Position numbers and translations under genes: made by a program. From contig BDDD01002399.1 in assembly GCA_001972305.1 (NCBI GenBank), positions 62,001 through 126,000 of the forward strand: 64,000 nucleotides of DNA. The letters are read 5' to 3'. Shown piece after piece: positions 25,156 to 36,693 of the stretch (position 1 is the first letter of the stretch; each line of letters starts with the position of its first letter). The notes beneath the pieces were generated by a model. It searched no databases. It was not told where the DNA came from and saw nothing but the letters and a program-made list of their open reading frames with translations. This DNA is from Cephalotus follicularis (taxonomy: Eukaryota > Streptophyta > Magnoliopsida > Oxalidales > Cephalotaceae).

Positions 25156-25275
25156 ATGATATGGACGTTGAATGATGATGTAATGGGTTATATAGTTACG
25201 GATCGTACGGTCAAGGATCGAATGGTTATGGATCGTACGGTCAAGGATCAAATGGTCATGGATCAAACGGTTAAG
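25156..25275 (+). repeat. 15-bp minisatellite in element B 3' region
   Basis: Eight consecutive 15-bp units; the last five are very regular (GATCGTACGGTCAAG and GATCRAATGGTYATG alternating, 25201-25275). One frame is open through the array (ATG 25156 to stop 25297) and would give pentapeptides such as DRTVK and DRMVM. Related arrays occur at 44731-44880 and 62041-62130. Confidence 0.85.
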
Positions 25276-25889
25276 GAACAAGGACAATACCCTAACTGAA
25301 GTGTTATGGCTATATTATGTGTCACGCCCCGAACCGTGGGATGGGCCCCACGGCCCGACCCGTGGTATTCCATGCAAATTTCAATAATTACCATAAAACC
25401 AACCATCATAAAAATCTAAACTTTTATAATAATCATCATAACAAAACCGTCAGACTAATATATGTGGATATACCTAGTTCTTTACACAGCTTAATCAACT
25501 TCTGCCACAAACCGGAAAGTTATAAAATAAATACATAATTTCTTATTCTCCATACCGAAGCGCACTGTCGGGGAGGGCTTACTTTGAAACTTTATCCTTT
25601 GGGTTGTTGTTGTGCTGCTCCAATAGTTCATGAACCTGGCCCGTTTAGAGAATGGGTCAGCAACCCTTGGGTTGTGTAGGTTACCACATGCAGAAACGCA
25701 CAATCGAGAAGAAAATAATACAACCAGAGAAGAGATGCATGCATACCATATAACCATCACAATCCATATAACATCATTCATTGCTTCCTCAGATTACTCT
25801 ACTCAACCAAGCAGATTTCCCAATATAACATAGAGGAGTCGGTCCGGTCATAGTCTGATTTCTATACAAAGTCTTACTATTAAGGTTCA

Positions 25890-26245
25890 CCTGCCTGTGG
25901 AATTCACCCTTAGGTTCACATGCCGAACGGAATTCACCCCTTTGGTTCACTGGCTATAGTGGAATTCACCCCTTTGGTTCACCTACTATGGCAGAATTCA
26001 CTCTTAGGTTCACTTGCTCTTGTGGCATTCACCCTTAGGTTCACCCAGTAAGCGGGATTCGCCCGATGATCACCTGCCTGCAGAATTCATTCTTGGGTTG
26101 ACCTGCTCTGGCGGAATTCACCCCTTTGGTTCACCTGCCAAGTGGAATTCACCCTTGAGTTCACCTGCTTTAGCGGAATTCACCCCATTTGGGCTCACCT
26201 GCTAGGGATAGTCTCTATGTGGATTCACTTCTTAAGTTCACCTAC
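25890..26245. repeat. About 31-bp minisatellite (GGAATTCACCC type) in LTR O
   Basis: About twelve degenerate units of roughly 28-36 bp, each with GGTTCACCTGC followed by GGAATTCACCC. Unit length and the middle portion vary. Confidence 0.9.
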
Positions 26246-26519
26246 TATAGGATGTCACACTAACTCTATGCACATATATACTATAGGTAGAGAGGGACTC
26301 TGCTCGAATGCTCTAACCCTTAGTCAGACTTGGGGCTCTAAGGCGCTATACATTGTCCTCTAATCATTCTTACACTTGAGGGACTATGCGGACAGGTACG
26401 CATGTATGTACTTAGCGACAATATGGACTGGTCTGCTCGGCATAGGCGGCTAGTCCACTCTAAAGCATTGGTATGACTTCCTTGTGAGTATTTGTATCTG
26501 GCCAAGAAGGAGGTCTACT

Positions 26520-26800
26520 CGATGTGCTCGAACTAGTCATGCTCAGCATGTACGAACTAATCAAGCTCGGCGACCCTATGGACAGGCCTTCTCGGCATGT
26601 GGGGACTATCCATGCTTGGCATGTTGGGACAAGTCATGCTCGGCATACTCATACAAGTCGTGCTCAGCATGCTGGGACAAGTCATGCTCGGCACACGCGA
26701 GTGGGTCATGCTCGGACGTGTTATGCTCGGCAAACACATGAGCAAGTCATGCTCGGTGACCAAGTGGACTGGTCTGCTCGGCACGCGTAGGACTAGTCTG
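26520..26800. repeat. About 24-bp minisatellite (CATGCTCGGCATG type) in LTR O
   Basis: About eleven units of 20-28 bp built on ACAAGTCATGCTCGGCATG. It is unrelated to the neighbouring 31-bp array. ORFs through it are repeat translations, not genes. Confidence 0.9.
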
Positions 26801-27373
26801 ACTTTAAGCTAGGAAGCTCTAAGTCCTCTTGAGACTAATCTTGCTCAGCGTCGAGATTCAGCTCTAAGTACCTTTCAAGTACCGAGCTCTACCAAATTCA
26901 TTCCCAATAAATTACCCTTGGCAAAGGAATAAGCGAAGGAATCCTAATCTAACAAACACAACATAATGCACACAATACAAGCAATACATACAAGCAATCA
27001 TCATAACAAAACAACAACACATACACACATGCTGGTAGGCGCTCGGACATGTAGCAACCTACCTGGATATTGGTTGAAAACGGAGATCGCTCGATTCCTA
27101 CTCGAATCCTGAACTTCTTCCAAGCCAGGAGCTGCTATACACCTCAGCTTCCTCCTCCTCTCTACTCTGGCATTGCTCCTTTGCTTCCAGAAGATAGGGA
27201 TTTATACGGGAGTATGGGAGACTTCAACTCTCATGAGGAAGCTCCTCACCTATCGCTTGCTTCATCTTTCCCGTGACACCAGGACCCATTTTCCACTTCT
27301 CACCTTTCTATCGATCTTTCCAGAATAGAAACGGGAAAATAGTATCTAAAGCATGTTTCATGAGCGCTCTCCC

Positions 27374-27383
27374 CTTTTATATA
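27374..27383 (-). promoter_or_regulatory. Candidate TATA box of LTR O
   Basis: Minus strand reads TATATAAAAG, a canonical plant TATA box, in the U3 side of the LTR. Start expected about 30 bp further along the minus strand. Confidence 0.6.
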
Positions 27384-27613
27384 CTTGTAGAGAAGGATCT
27401 AGAAAGCGCCACACAATCAGCCGCCTTCTACAAAGGGAAATGGGCTAGAATTTCCAATGTGGCCGGCCCAAGGATCATCTTCCTCTCTTTTGTCCACTAA
27501 AATCCCAACCATACCTTCCTTAAGTCCATTCCATATATGGCCAAAAGGAAGGGAATAATTCTAAGGCCCATTATATATAATAATAATTCTTTATAATATT
27601 TAGGAGCATTACA

Positions 27614-27724
27614 TTATGCGTTTGAGAAAGCCGCATGGGACGTGAGAGAGAAATGAAGACATTGTACGCTATCATGTTTTAACCTAGGGAATCTCAGGAT
27701 GAGATTTCTCTAAGGAGGGGAGGA
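27614..27724 (+). other. Element B 3' leader and polypurine tract
   Basis: Last internal piece of element B. CTCAGGATGAGATTTCT and the purine tract AAGGAGGGGAGGA (27712-27724) abut the 3' LTR. The same arrangement ends element J at 62300-62346, so B and J share this non-coding tail. Confidence 0.87.
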
Positions 27725-27815
27725 TGCAAGCCCCAATATTAAAAAAAATAAAACTAAACTCGGGCGCATTATGCCCGAGATTAGAAAGAGGGGAGGCAGG
27801 TGCATAAGGCACCCG

Positions 27816-27818
<3 letters not shown>

Positions 27819-27854
<36 letters not shown>
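27819..27854. repeat. (GA)n microsatellite
   Basis: 36 bp of GA dinucleotides in the 3' LTR of element B. Confidence 0.97.
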
Positions 27855-27856
<2 letters not shown>

Positions 27857-28997
27857 TAGAGAGCGGGAGAGAGCACCGGAGAAGATAAAGGCACCGGTGA
27901 CCGGAGAGGGAAGCGGGCGACGTGAAGCCTCCTGCCGACGGTAATGCCTCCTCCTTTATTCTTCTCTTTTCTTTTACCTTGTCCTCACGCCCTGTGTCAC
28001 TGACACCTCTGTCGTGTGTTCCACTGCCGGTAATCATAGCGGGTGGGGCCGGTATTCACCTAGAAGGTCGGCTACATTTATTTCGATGACATATTTTGAA
28101 TTTTTTGACCAGAATCGACCGGAAGTTAGCCACTGGTCAACTTAGAGAGTTGACTGCCACCTGTGACACGACATTTGGCACCGAGTAATGGCCAGTCTCG
28201 ACCACCAACGGATGGATCGTAAGATTTGGAGGCGACCGATGGCGTGACCGAAGCTCAAGCGCCTTGGCCAAAGCTCCGGCGAGGCCCATCAACACCCATT
28301 CTCGACAAGTGTCGGGAAGAGACATGTCAAACGGGCCTTGTGGAAGCTTGTTTGTGAAGTGGCCAAAATTGTGGAAGTTAGTTGAGTCAACTCAGTGAGT
28401 TAGAATCACTGTCGGCCGTGACAACGCGTTTAGCGGTGAGTCACGGCAAGTCTCCGTGAGCATTGTGTAGATCGACCAATATGGAGCCTGTTTGTGGCAC
28501 GGCTAGAGCCTCAGTGTGTTGGCCAGAATCTGGCCGGAGCTCCAGTGGTGCACAGTGTTTGCTACCTTTGTGTAGGTCGTAACAAAATTGCGATGTTCAT
28601 ACAGTGAAAAAGGGGCTACCCATGATAGCTATTGCAGCGATGCTAAGAGAGTAGCCGGTACAAGAAGAGCTCTGTTCTCGTGACGGTAAGTGGAGCGGAA
28701 GGAAGAACCAAATTCGATTCAGCAACAACTGGAAATGAACGGTAGTAGAATCTGCAAGTTCAACAATTGTGGTAGGTTATACAATTTTTCTTGCATTCAT
28801 GAATTTTGAATGGATTGTATGGATTGATATGGTTGTTAATTGATGATTGTATGCTAAATGGATTGTTCTGGTTATGCATGATTGAATATATGTTAAAGGG
28901 ATGGATACGGGTACTGGGTATGGTTCAAAACGGATTTTGAAATGGTTTTAATCTGGTTTTTGAACTGTTTTCCAAACTGGTATTTCTGTCAAAACCA

Positions 28998-29180
28998 TCG
29001 ACGCGTTATGCTTTCAAAATTAAACCCCTCGATGCTTTATGCCTTTAATACTAAACTCATCGTCGCTTTGCGTTCTTTCCTTTTAAACCAGATTTGCTTA
29101 ACATTAAGCGTCGACACCCAGCACAGACAATTGACACTTAGGTGCTAACCGTCGATGCCTAGTTCTAACCATCGACGCCT
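28998..29180. repeat. ATCGACGC motif cluster in 3' LTR B
   Basis: Seven short motifs such as CATCGACGC, CGTCGACAC and CGTCGATGCC at 15-35 bp spacing. A looser array than in families C and F. Confidence 0.6.
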
Positions 29181-31070
29181 GATGCCCTGCCCTAGCTAAA
29201 TTTCACTGTTTTACACAGTTTTCGATTTCAAACAGTTTTCTCCCCAAACTGATTCCATCGGAAGCCTCTGTAAGGCCTTGTAACCTATGGAAATCCTCTT
29301 TTGACACTTTCAATCTTGAAATCAATTTTCAAATGGATCTTTAAAGAGAAGTTAATGAAAGGGTTTTCAACATTCAAATGGATTTCGAAATGGTTTTCAA
29401 TGATTGGTTAGGATAGCACAATTGGGAACATCTAGACGCAGATATCCTAGTTGAACTTCCTCTCCATTATTTTATAAATCCGATAAGGACCAACAAATGG
29501 TTTATGATTATGGAAAATGGTTATAGCTATGGAAATGGTTTTAAAATGGTTTTGACGGATGTGGATCCTATGTGATCCTTTATGGTAGGTCCCTATCTTT
29601 TAAATGGAAATATGGTTATGAATTACGGGTATGGTATGGGTTTGTTATGGTTGCTATTGTTTGAGACCTATGAGATAACCCATTCATAGTCTTCGTTAGA
29701 ACACATCACTAGAGGGTGTGGACATCTCTTTAGGGTTGGACCAATAGTGCCTATGGGTTATGACCATTTTACGGCATAACATTATACTATGGGCTATGAC
29801 CATGTTTACGGCCTAGCAATGATGTGATCAGCGTTATCTCTCCCCCACTCGGCTACGGCCCTAAAAAGGTAGGTAGTCACTGGGAGTACTATCTTGGGCT
29901 GGAGAGGTGGAGAAGTACTTGACTTTATGGATTGTTTACCCCTATTTATGATTAATGATTGTTTACGGAGTGTCTGCAGGCTTATAGCCTTTGATGTGAT
30001 TAGGACCAGCCAAGTATACCACCGCTTAAGAAGGTTGGTATACTGAAGCTGTCCGCAATTGTCATTCATACATATGACATGCCATACATATTGTTATATT
30101 TGTTGCATACATGGAATTTCGTTATATCTGTTGCATTAGATGGCCTATAATGTAGCCTACACAACCATATGTCGCTGACCCATTTCATTATAATGGAATG
30201 TGTAACGACCCGTATTTAAATTTTGGACAAATTGGTGTTTGGGCTTGGGGAAAGTTTTTTTTTCTTTTCTCCTTGGTTGTGTTGGGTTGGGCATGGGCAA
30301 GTGTTGGTTTGGTTTGGCCTTGGTAGAGGCCCAAAGGGTTGTATGTGGTTAAGAGATAAGAGTTGTTTAGATGATGTTGGGATATGTGCAAAGCTTGCTT
30401 ATGAAGCTTGATAGTTGACTTCGACATATATCATATCCATCTTTTCGCATCGGAAGAAGCATTTGGGAAAGTGAGCTTTCATCTTCCATCTTTCTTCGTC
30501 ATCTTTCTTCTGAAGCTTTGAGCGCTGTTTGAGGTTGGAACTTTCTTTCACTCGTCTACACGTCTAGCAGGTGAGTGTCCTCCTCTGTACGTTTTGGTGC
30601 ATCGCATGGTTGGTACAGGCACGATCTTTGAGGCTGAGGAAGTGCTTCGCCTTGGTTTGCATGGTTGTTTGTGGTTCTTGCATAGCTTCAGAGATGTTGT
30701 TCATGGTAGCTAAGCGTTGTTGTGTGCTGGTCTTGCAGAGAAAGATCTAGGTACGGAGTCCGCACAACAAGGAAGCTAGCTGAGGAAGCTGTTGATACTA
30801 GTGAGTGGGATGTTCTTCTTTCTATCAATTGATAACTGAGAGTTCATTGATTTTATACCCTTCCATGATATTATCTTTGACTAGGATTTCTTCTCCTGTC
30901 ATCTTGTTGATATTGCATGTGAATACTATTGTTTTCGAGCTGATGGCTCAACGTTTGGCTTGAACTTGTTGTTTCCCCTTCTGTTTAAGTATTCATGCTT
31001 TATTTTGATATCATGTGTTATTGTCCTCGGGTACTGGTTACTGGGTGCTGGTTACTTGGTTATGTATGAG

Positions 31071-31375
31071 ATTGCCGGTACAAGATGGTCTAAGTGGTGA
31101 TACACTTACCTCTGAGTTGAGGTTCTCCTCTGTTATCTCGTCAAGGGTGGAGCTGAGCGGTGATTCGCGGGCCCCTTGGACGGTATTAACTCTATGTGAT
31201 TGCCGATGAGGTAACTTCTCGATCGAGGTTCACCTGGTGTAGTGATGAGCTCGTGATTGCCGACGGGGGTGGGCTTGCATAGCCCCTTGATCGAGGTTCA
31301 TGTGGTGAGGTACACCAACGTATGATTTGCCGAGGGAGGAGTGCTTGCGTAGCCCTTCTACCGATGTTCATGCGG
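31071..31375. repeat. Irregular repeat in LTR E
   Basis: Four units of about 55-125 bp, each beginning GATTGCCG or GATTTGCCG and containing GAGGTTCA or GATGTTCA near the end. Confidence 0.7.
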
Positions 31376-31580
31376 TGCTCTTAAAGTGGGTATCTATATT
31401 GAGTATATAAGGGATGTGTTACATCCTGTAGCCCATGACTGCGTTGATAGAACGTTAACGAAGTTGTTATTTATGCTGCCGAGGTGGTTCCGGCTATGGA
31501 AGTGTGTGAGTTTGATTGTGCATGTGCGTGTGTGAAAGGTGCTTGTGATTGATACAGTACCAGTAGTCCCCTTGAAAATT

Positions 31581-31641
31581 GTTGATCCTTAGAGTTGATC
31601 TTTTGTTGATCCTTAGAGTTGATCTTTTGTTGATCCTTGGA
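31581..31641. repeat. 24-bp tandem repeat in LTR E
   Basis: About 2.5 copies, the first two identical over 24 bp (GTTGATCCTTAGAGTTGATC plus TTTT). Confidence 0.93.
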
Positions 31642-32055
31642 TCCTTGGCATGTTCTGATATATATAAACTGTCGTTTATCTTCTTTCCTTGAGGCCAGTC
31701 ATTGAGTTGGTAGCTCTGACGTCTCCACAAAATTTCTTTTTCATTGATATCCTTGTATATTTTCACCCCTGCCTTGTTTTGATGAGCAGTGGTTATGGGT
31801 TGTTCCCGGCCTAGTTGGGGCAGGGCACGTTTGCCTTGACTCTTGGCACCACGGTGGAAGTGGGTCACCCAGGATACTCTTTAATCTTACTCACTAGTCA
31901 GTTGGACTAATCCCCTCTCAGTTTTGTGTGCAGAGGGAGCGGGGCAACTGTGATGACCCAAATTCCATGAAAGATATTATGATTGTTATTATTTATTTTG
32001 GCAGATAGTTTAAGGGACCCGTAGTATGACCCTACGCTCGGGGAGTACGGGGGTT

Positions 32056-32126
32056 CCGCTCCCCGGTGAGCGGACGGGGGGTCCCGCTGCCCGGACAGCG
32101 GGCGGGGGTTCAGGGGGCAGCGCCCC
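32056..32126. other. GC-rich triple hairpin in LTR F2
   Basis: CCGCTC/GAGCGG with loop CCCGGT (32056-32073), CCCGCTG/CAGCGGG with loop CCCGGA (32083-32102), and GGGGC/GCCCC (32114-32126). Same order as F1 read on its own strand. Confidence 0.8.
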
Positions 32127-32169
32127 GAGAAGAAATTTTTTTGGCTAAGAAGTTGAGAAGGAAAACTGT

Positions 32170-32400
32170 ACCAAAGCGCCGACGCTTTGGTAGTAACGGT
32201 CGAAGCTTTGGGTAAAGGTCGATGCCCAAATTTTAGACGTAGACGCGTTGAAGATTAATGTGTCAGTTGACTTGGAAGACGACTTAAAGCGTCGACGCTT
32301 TGTTGTAAAGCGTCAGCGCTTTAGTCGGGATAGAGGTGAAAAACTCAGGTAAAGGCTGTGACGGTCGACGCTTAAAGGTAAAGGGTCGATGCTTTGCTCT
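32170..32400. repeat. AAGCGTCGACGCTTT motif array in LTR F2
   Basis: Eight or so motifs (AAAGCGCCGACGCTTT, AAGCGTCGACGCTTT, GGTCGACGCTTA) just downstream of the GC-rich hairpins, as in F1. Confidence 0.75.
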
Positions 32401-32621
32401 GTGTCAGGTGCAGAATTATGAGTTTTTATTCCATTTTGGGGGATTTAAATAAATTTTAGGGCACGTGGCAAGCAAGGAATGGATGAATTATGATATTTTG
32501 CTACTATATGGCAGGTGGCATCAGCTGAATTGTCTTAATTTAGTCACATGGAGGCAAGCTCACATGGATGAGGTCATGGATGACACCACCCAAGCTTAGC
32601 CTCCAAGTTTCCCTTTCTCCT

Positions 32622-32628
32622 TATATAT
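32622..32628 (+). promoter_or_regulatory. Candidate TATA box of LTR F2
   Basis: TATATAT about 670 bp into the LTR, followed by a candidate leader. The aligned position in F1 reads TATTTAA. Position suits a U3 promoter; not proven. Confidence 0.45.
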
Positions 32629-35600
32629 GTGTGCCTTGTTAGCTGAACAAAAGGCTTGTTTCTGCTGAGTTGAAGAGGGAGAATTCGTGGGAGGGAAGAA
32701 GAGAAGGAGATCAAGTGAGGTAAGGAAATTCTATACCCATTTTATCAAAGTATTCCTCTGTTTTGAATCAAAATTTTGCAGCAGATAGTTTAATTCATAT
32801 CGTCCTGAGTTCTTGATGAAATTCTGAATGGTTTAATGTTTTGAAAACCTCAAGATGTCTACTTTAATTCTTATGTTTTATACATCGCGAAATTCTATCT
32901 AATTCTTGATGAAAAACTATGTTTTCTTCTACTTCTCAGGTCCCGTTTTTTAAAGGAAACTGCAACTTTAAAAATTCATTTCAGCTTCGTTACTCAATGG
33001 AATTTTATGATTTTTATCTCTGTAGATTCATTGAGATGTCTACTTTAACTTCTATGTTTTAAGGTTTCTATGAAAATGACTGTTTCTATACGAAATATGT
33101 ATTTTAGAAGTTTTATGAAAGGTTCTGGTTATGACCAGACAATGGTTTTCAATGAAAGTATGTTTTCAAGTTTGGCTGAGATATATGCCACAAGAATGTA
33201 TAAATGGAAAACGTTTTGATTGTTTTCAAGTATGCTGGTTATATATACCAGAAAGGTATGATTTTAGAAATGTTCTGGTTTTATAAAACTAGAAAATGAT
33301 TTCCAAAGATATTTTGAAAAGTATGATGTTGAAATGTTTTGATATAAATTATCAAAAGTAACGAATTTCGATAACGTTTTATAACTATGATTCTTACTGG
33401 GCTCTTAAAAGCTCACTCCTTTCAATGTCTTGTTTTCAAACAAATCTTCCAGGAAATGTCGAACGTGAAGTTGCGAGCTTTAGAGGAAGTTCGCAAAAGA
33501 AGAGTAAGGAAAGGAAGTATATGCTATGAAGTTATGTTTTATGCCATATGTGTATATTTTTCGCTGTGTAATGTTTTATGATAGACGGTGTATAGATGTG
33601 AACGTATAGAATCGAATGCTATAGTTTAAATGATATCAATAGTTATTGAACATACTTGAGTGTATGAAATGTTAATGGAAAAAGGCGAGTATATGATTAT
33701 TTGATGATGTGATAAGATTACGTTTTTTTTTCGTTGTGTAAGGTTGCATGTAAGTGATGTACAAATGCAAGGGTATTAGAAACGATCATGATAATGAGAA
33801 TATGATATTTTGAAATTGATGTTTCAAAGATATAAGTATATGCGATCCTGTGAAGTTATTAAGTAATAATGTTAGATTTTAAATCTAAGTCAAGATTAAA
33901 TGGTATGAAATGGATCGTTGAATGATTAAATAATTTGACGGTCAAAGGTTACACCCACGTAACCCACCGATCTTCGGAGCTCGCTTTGAGCTTAAAGTGG
34001 ACTCGGGTCGGGGGCGCTACAGCAGCTGTGTTCTTCAGATCCACTAAGGACAGCTTGTTGAGAGAGGTAGACGTCGGACGCAACACCTTAGGATGGCTCC
34101 TAGGCCACAGACACCTTCATGCATTTGGGGACATTCATGGGGTTTTTGTATAGATTTTGTTAATATCTATGCCTTGTGAAACCTTCTTTGTAAACATGTG
34201 TTCAACTCTTGGATGTTGGGCGACCTTGGCTTTTTGCCGGGACGTTGTATATAATTCATTTCTTTTGTTTTATATACTTTGTTGTTGGTGCTATTTTTGC
34301 TTAGTGTTTGGGTGTGTAGGGACGACGTAGAAATTCGGGGGTTGTTTGACCCTGGGCAGAGGAGCAGGTCTCTCCAGCCCTAGCCTTGGTGAAACTTCAG
34401 TGTTTCTCCCCGGGCCCTTTTGTGCGTGGCACCTCTGCTGAGATGCTGGGGGAAAGGTGGTTTGATCATGGTTGGTCAAACCTTAGGTTGACTTTGTAGC
34501 TCGGGTTGGTTAACCCTAGGCTAGAGTCTGGTGGCATCCCCGGGCGTTGTCCCCGGGCATGCCGTAGGCATTGAGTGGAGGTAAACAGTTCTCGTTAGTT
34601 TTTCCCTTCCTCCCGACCTCGGACCAGCTCGGTCCCTGGAGACAGTTTAGTGGGTGAGCCCTGGTGGATCACCTGGGTACCTGACCGGGGTGAGTTTCTA
34701 TCTCCTTACTGTAGTTCGAGTGTTGGTGGGACCTCGAGTGGTTGTCCCATGTGATTGACGTTTGTCCTCGGGCCCTTATGTTGATCCCAGGCTTAGCCTT
34801 TTGCTAAGTGTTGCGTTCTTTGCCCTGGCTCCCTCCCCTGGCATGTTCCTTTAATGGAACGGTGTGTTTGGGCAGTGGGTGTTGTGCGTGACTCCTTTGG
34901 TTAAATGGTGAGCTTTGGGGATAGTTTAAGTAATGGTTGTTTTACGGTTTTTACCCTTCCTTCTTTCTTCCTTCCTGCTCAGGCATTCCTTGTCTTTATG
35001 CCTTGGGTGAGTTTGGCCTGGGGAGCGCGGCTCTCCTCGGCAGCGCATTTTTAACGCTTGCCCTGGACTTTACATTAGCCTTTGTTGTAGTTGGGGTTTG
35101 GTTAGGGATCCAAGTAAGGGATCCTTCCACCTGGCACGGCCGTCCTCGGGCGTGGGTGTTCGGGAATGGGGTGTGTCAGAATGGGTCAGGCACAGGTGAC
35201 AGATTGCAATGAGACAGACCGAGGCGGATGAGATATCTATGGCAGATTTTGGATAGGAATTAGATTATTGCTGCCTTCCTTATATGAAAAGTTGGAATGT
35301 ATAACAATTGCGGTTTTGACCTATTTTGTATAAAAGGTTTGTGTATATGAAGTTAGTTGTATGATTTAGCATTAGACTTAAATGTACAATAGACATGTTT
35401 TATAGGTTTGTGTATATGAAGTTAGTTGTATGATTTAGCATTAGACTTCAATGTATAAGAGGCATGTTTTATTTCAGCTAATGACCTGCCGGCTTGTGGC
35501 AGTGCTTAGGATTATGTGTGTTGATGTATTGGATATGGATGGGATCATCGCTTGAGGTATTAGAATGATCTAATTCTGATTGAGTTGTAGGTCTGCTGAG

Positions 35601-35860
35601 GGCTGAGCCCAAATATATAAACTGTGTTTTTCTTTACAGGAGGCATATTCCGATAAACGAATAGTTCATGCCCGATTTTCGGGAGATTATAAGAGTTAGA
35701 ATTTACTCAATTGATTATTCCACTGACATGATATGATTGTTTAAAGTTTTAAATTTATATCACTTTTGGAGTATGATTGATATATGAGATTGTATAGATT
35801 GAAGGGATGGCGTTCATGTGTCGAGTTGCAGGGGTTTACTCTCACGGTTCGGGGCGTGCA

Positions 35861-36270
35861 AGGTAGGTTTCACTCATTCGTATTAAAGAGAGAAGCAAAG
35901 AGCCTGCCTGATCTTCATTCAAGGGCAGAAAAGTATATAAATCTGGAAGAAGGCCTTATGACAAGAGGAGAGGAGAAATGAACCAAGACGTTAGCTTTGA
36001 AGAGAGATAGGAGAAATTATGAAGAACTCCTGGTAAGGTCGCCAAGGGGTGGGGAAGGCTGAGGTGGAGAAAGCCGACGAGGAGATAGAGGAGAGAAGAG
36101 ACAGAGGAGGACTATATACCATAACTACACCACCATATGCACCCCTAAGGACGAAATTTTGACAGAAATTAGGAACGAAATGGCTAGAGAGAATGAATAC
36201 TAATAATAATAATGTAATCGAGACCAATGGTGCGAGTTTCATAGAAACCATAGGCATAACACCAATGAGT
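35861..36270 (+). pseudogene. Element T gag remnant (Tat-lineage Ty3/gypsy)
   Basis: Short broken gag piece unlike the Tekay gags: RFHSFVLKREAKSLPDLHSRAEKYINLEEG is the SL(P)..L..RAEKYIN(L/A)EE signature of Tat/Athila-type gag, followed by frameshifted YAPL..EILTEIRNE near 36130-36185. It begins straight after the 3' LTR of B and is cut at 36270 by LTR N. T is therefore the host of B, N and J and the oldest element here. Its own LTRs are not in the window. Confidence 0.8.
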
Positions 36271-36693
36271 TGTGACACCCCGTGTCACATTTTCGAAGTG
36301 AGCGTGCAAAAACAAGTGAGTATAATAATATTATTATTAATATTATTTTTGTTATTGCTATTTATAATAATTAAAAAAAAAGAAAGAAGAGGCCAGGCGC
36401 GTCTAGAACGCGCTAGACGCGCCTGGACAAATTTTAAAAGGACAAAGGCACGGGCGCTTGAAGAAAACAGGGAGAGGTAGAGAGATGGGCGCGAGAGAGA
36501 GGGAGAGACGTCGGAGAAGAGACGCCGGGTGGCGCGTGGAGCCGGGAAGAACGGCGCAGGTCCCCACTGTCGATGGTAAGCCCTCATTTCCCCTCATTTC
36601 CTTCTTTCTCCTTCTTCCCTGTTATCTTTGCCAATAGTCGTTTGCCACCGATATTGTCGCGGGTGGGGCCGGTCTTCGCCTAGAAGGTCGGCA
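36271..36693 (+). mobile_element. LTR N, first part (plus orientation)
   Basis: Starts TGTGACACCCC after T gag. It is distantly similar to the first about 340 bp of the B 3' LTR (GGGTGGGGCCGGT then CGCCTAGAAGGTCGGC). It ends abruptly at 36693, where sequence switches to the opposite orientation. Tandem copies of the palindromic GGCGCGTCTAG/CTAGACGCGCC lie at 36396-36425. Confidence 0.75.

Larger units (their letters stand above)
25320..27613 (-). mobile_element. Solo LTR O (minus orientation)
   Basis: 2294 bp. On the minus strand it runs from TGTAATGCTCC to GGTTCGGGGCGTGACA, the same terminal sequence as LTR B. Exact target duplication TTATG (25315-25319 and 27614-27618). It holds two unrelated minisatellites (25890-26245 and 26520-26800), a strong TATA box on the minus strand (27374-27383) and the inverted repeat CTGGCCC/GGGTCAG (25636-25660), which lies about 315 bp from its 3' end. 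It contains no element internal sequence. Confidence 0.94.
31949..34021 (+). mobile_element. Solo LTR F2 (family F)
   Basis: 2073 bp from TGTGATGACCC to GGGGGCGCTACA. Target copies GCAAC (31944-31948) and GCAGC (34022-34026) differ at one base. It aligns with the reverse complement of F1, including the GC-rich hairpins (32056-32126), the AAGCGTCGACGCTTT-type array (32170-32400) and an inverted repeat GGGCT/AGCTC (33399-33414). It interrupts solo LTR E. Confidence 0.9.
30201..35178 (+). mobile_element. Solo LTR E, interrupted by F2
   Basis: From TGTAACGACCC to GGGGTGTGTCA with an exact target duplication GAATG (30196-30200 and 35179-35183). Without F2 and one F2 target copy it is about 2.9 kb. 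I see no coding, primer site or polypurine tract, so a solo LTR is most likely; orientation is inferred from the end sequences. It carries a family-specific inverted repeat TAGTC/GACTA (31895-31909), an irregular repeat on GATTGCCG...GAGGTTCA (31071-31375) and a 24-bp tandem repeat. No other copy of this family is in the window. Confidence 0.85.
5867..35860 (+). mobile_element. Element B (Ty3/gypsy, deleted, host to A, C, O and E)
   Basis: Composite element on the plus strand: the last 926 bp of the 5' LTR (to 6792), primer site, gag broken by element C, a short integrase remnant, a 15-bp minisatellite, solo LTR O, a polypurine tract, and a 3' LTR (27725-35860) broken by solo LTR E. Protease, RT and RNase H are missing. 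The 5' LTR start lies left of the window beyond element A. The right flank after 35860 is Tat-lineage gag, so B sits in element T; AGGTA at 35861-35865 would be its right target copy. The two LTRs match across the A and E insertion sites, which confirms the pairing. Confidence 0.88.
27725..35860 (+). mobile_element. 3' LTR of element B, interrupted by E
   Basis: Begins TGCAAGCCCC after the polypurine tract and ends GGTTCGGGGCGTGCA. Without solo LTR E (30201-35178) it is about 3.15 kb. It carries a GA microsatellite (27819-27854), GTCGACGC-type motifs (28998-29180) and the inverted repeat CTGCC/GGCAG (35486-35502). The E insertion lies in or beside a TGACCCATT/AATGGGTCA inverted repeat. About 29886-30200 and 35179-35860 match 5867-6792. 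Confidence 0.9.

Noticed and set aside
26484-26790. Cys-rich repeat ORFs (CSACWDK-like) on both strands
   Set aside because: Overlapping ORFs in several frames through a 24-bp minisatellite; open only because the repeat lacks stops.
34937-35212. 91-codon ORF with a hydrophobic N-terminus resembling a signal peptide
   Set aside because: Inside solo LTR E and reading across its right end into LTR B, so it cannot be a conserved gene.
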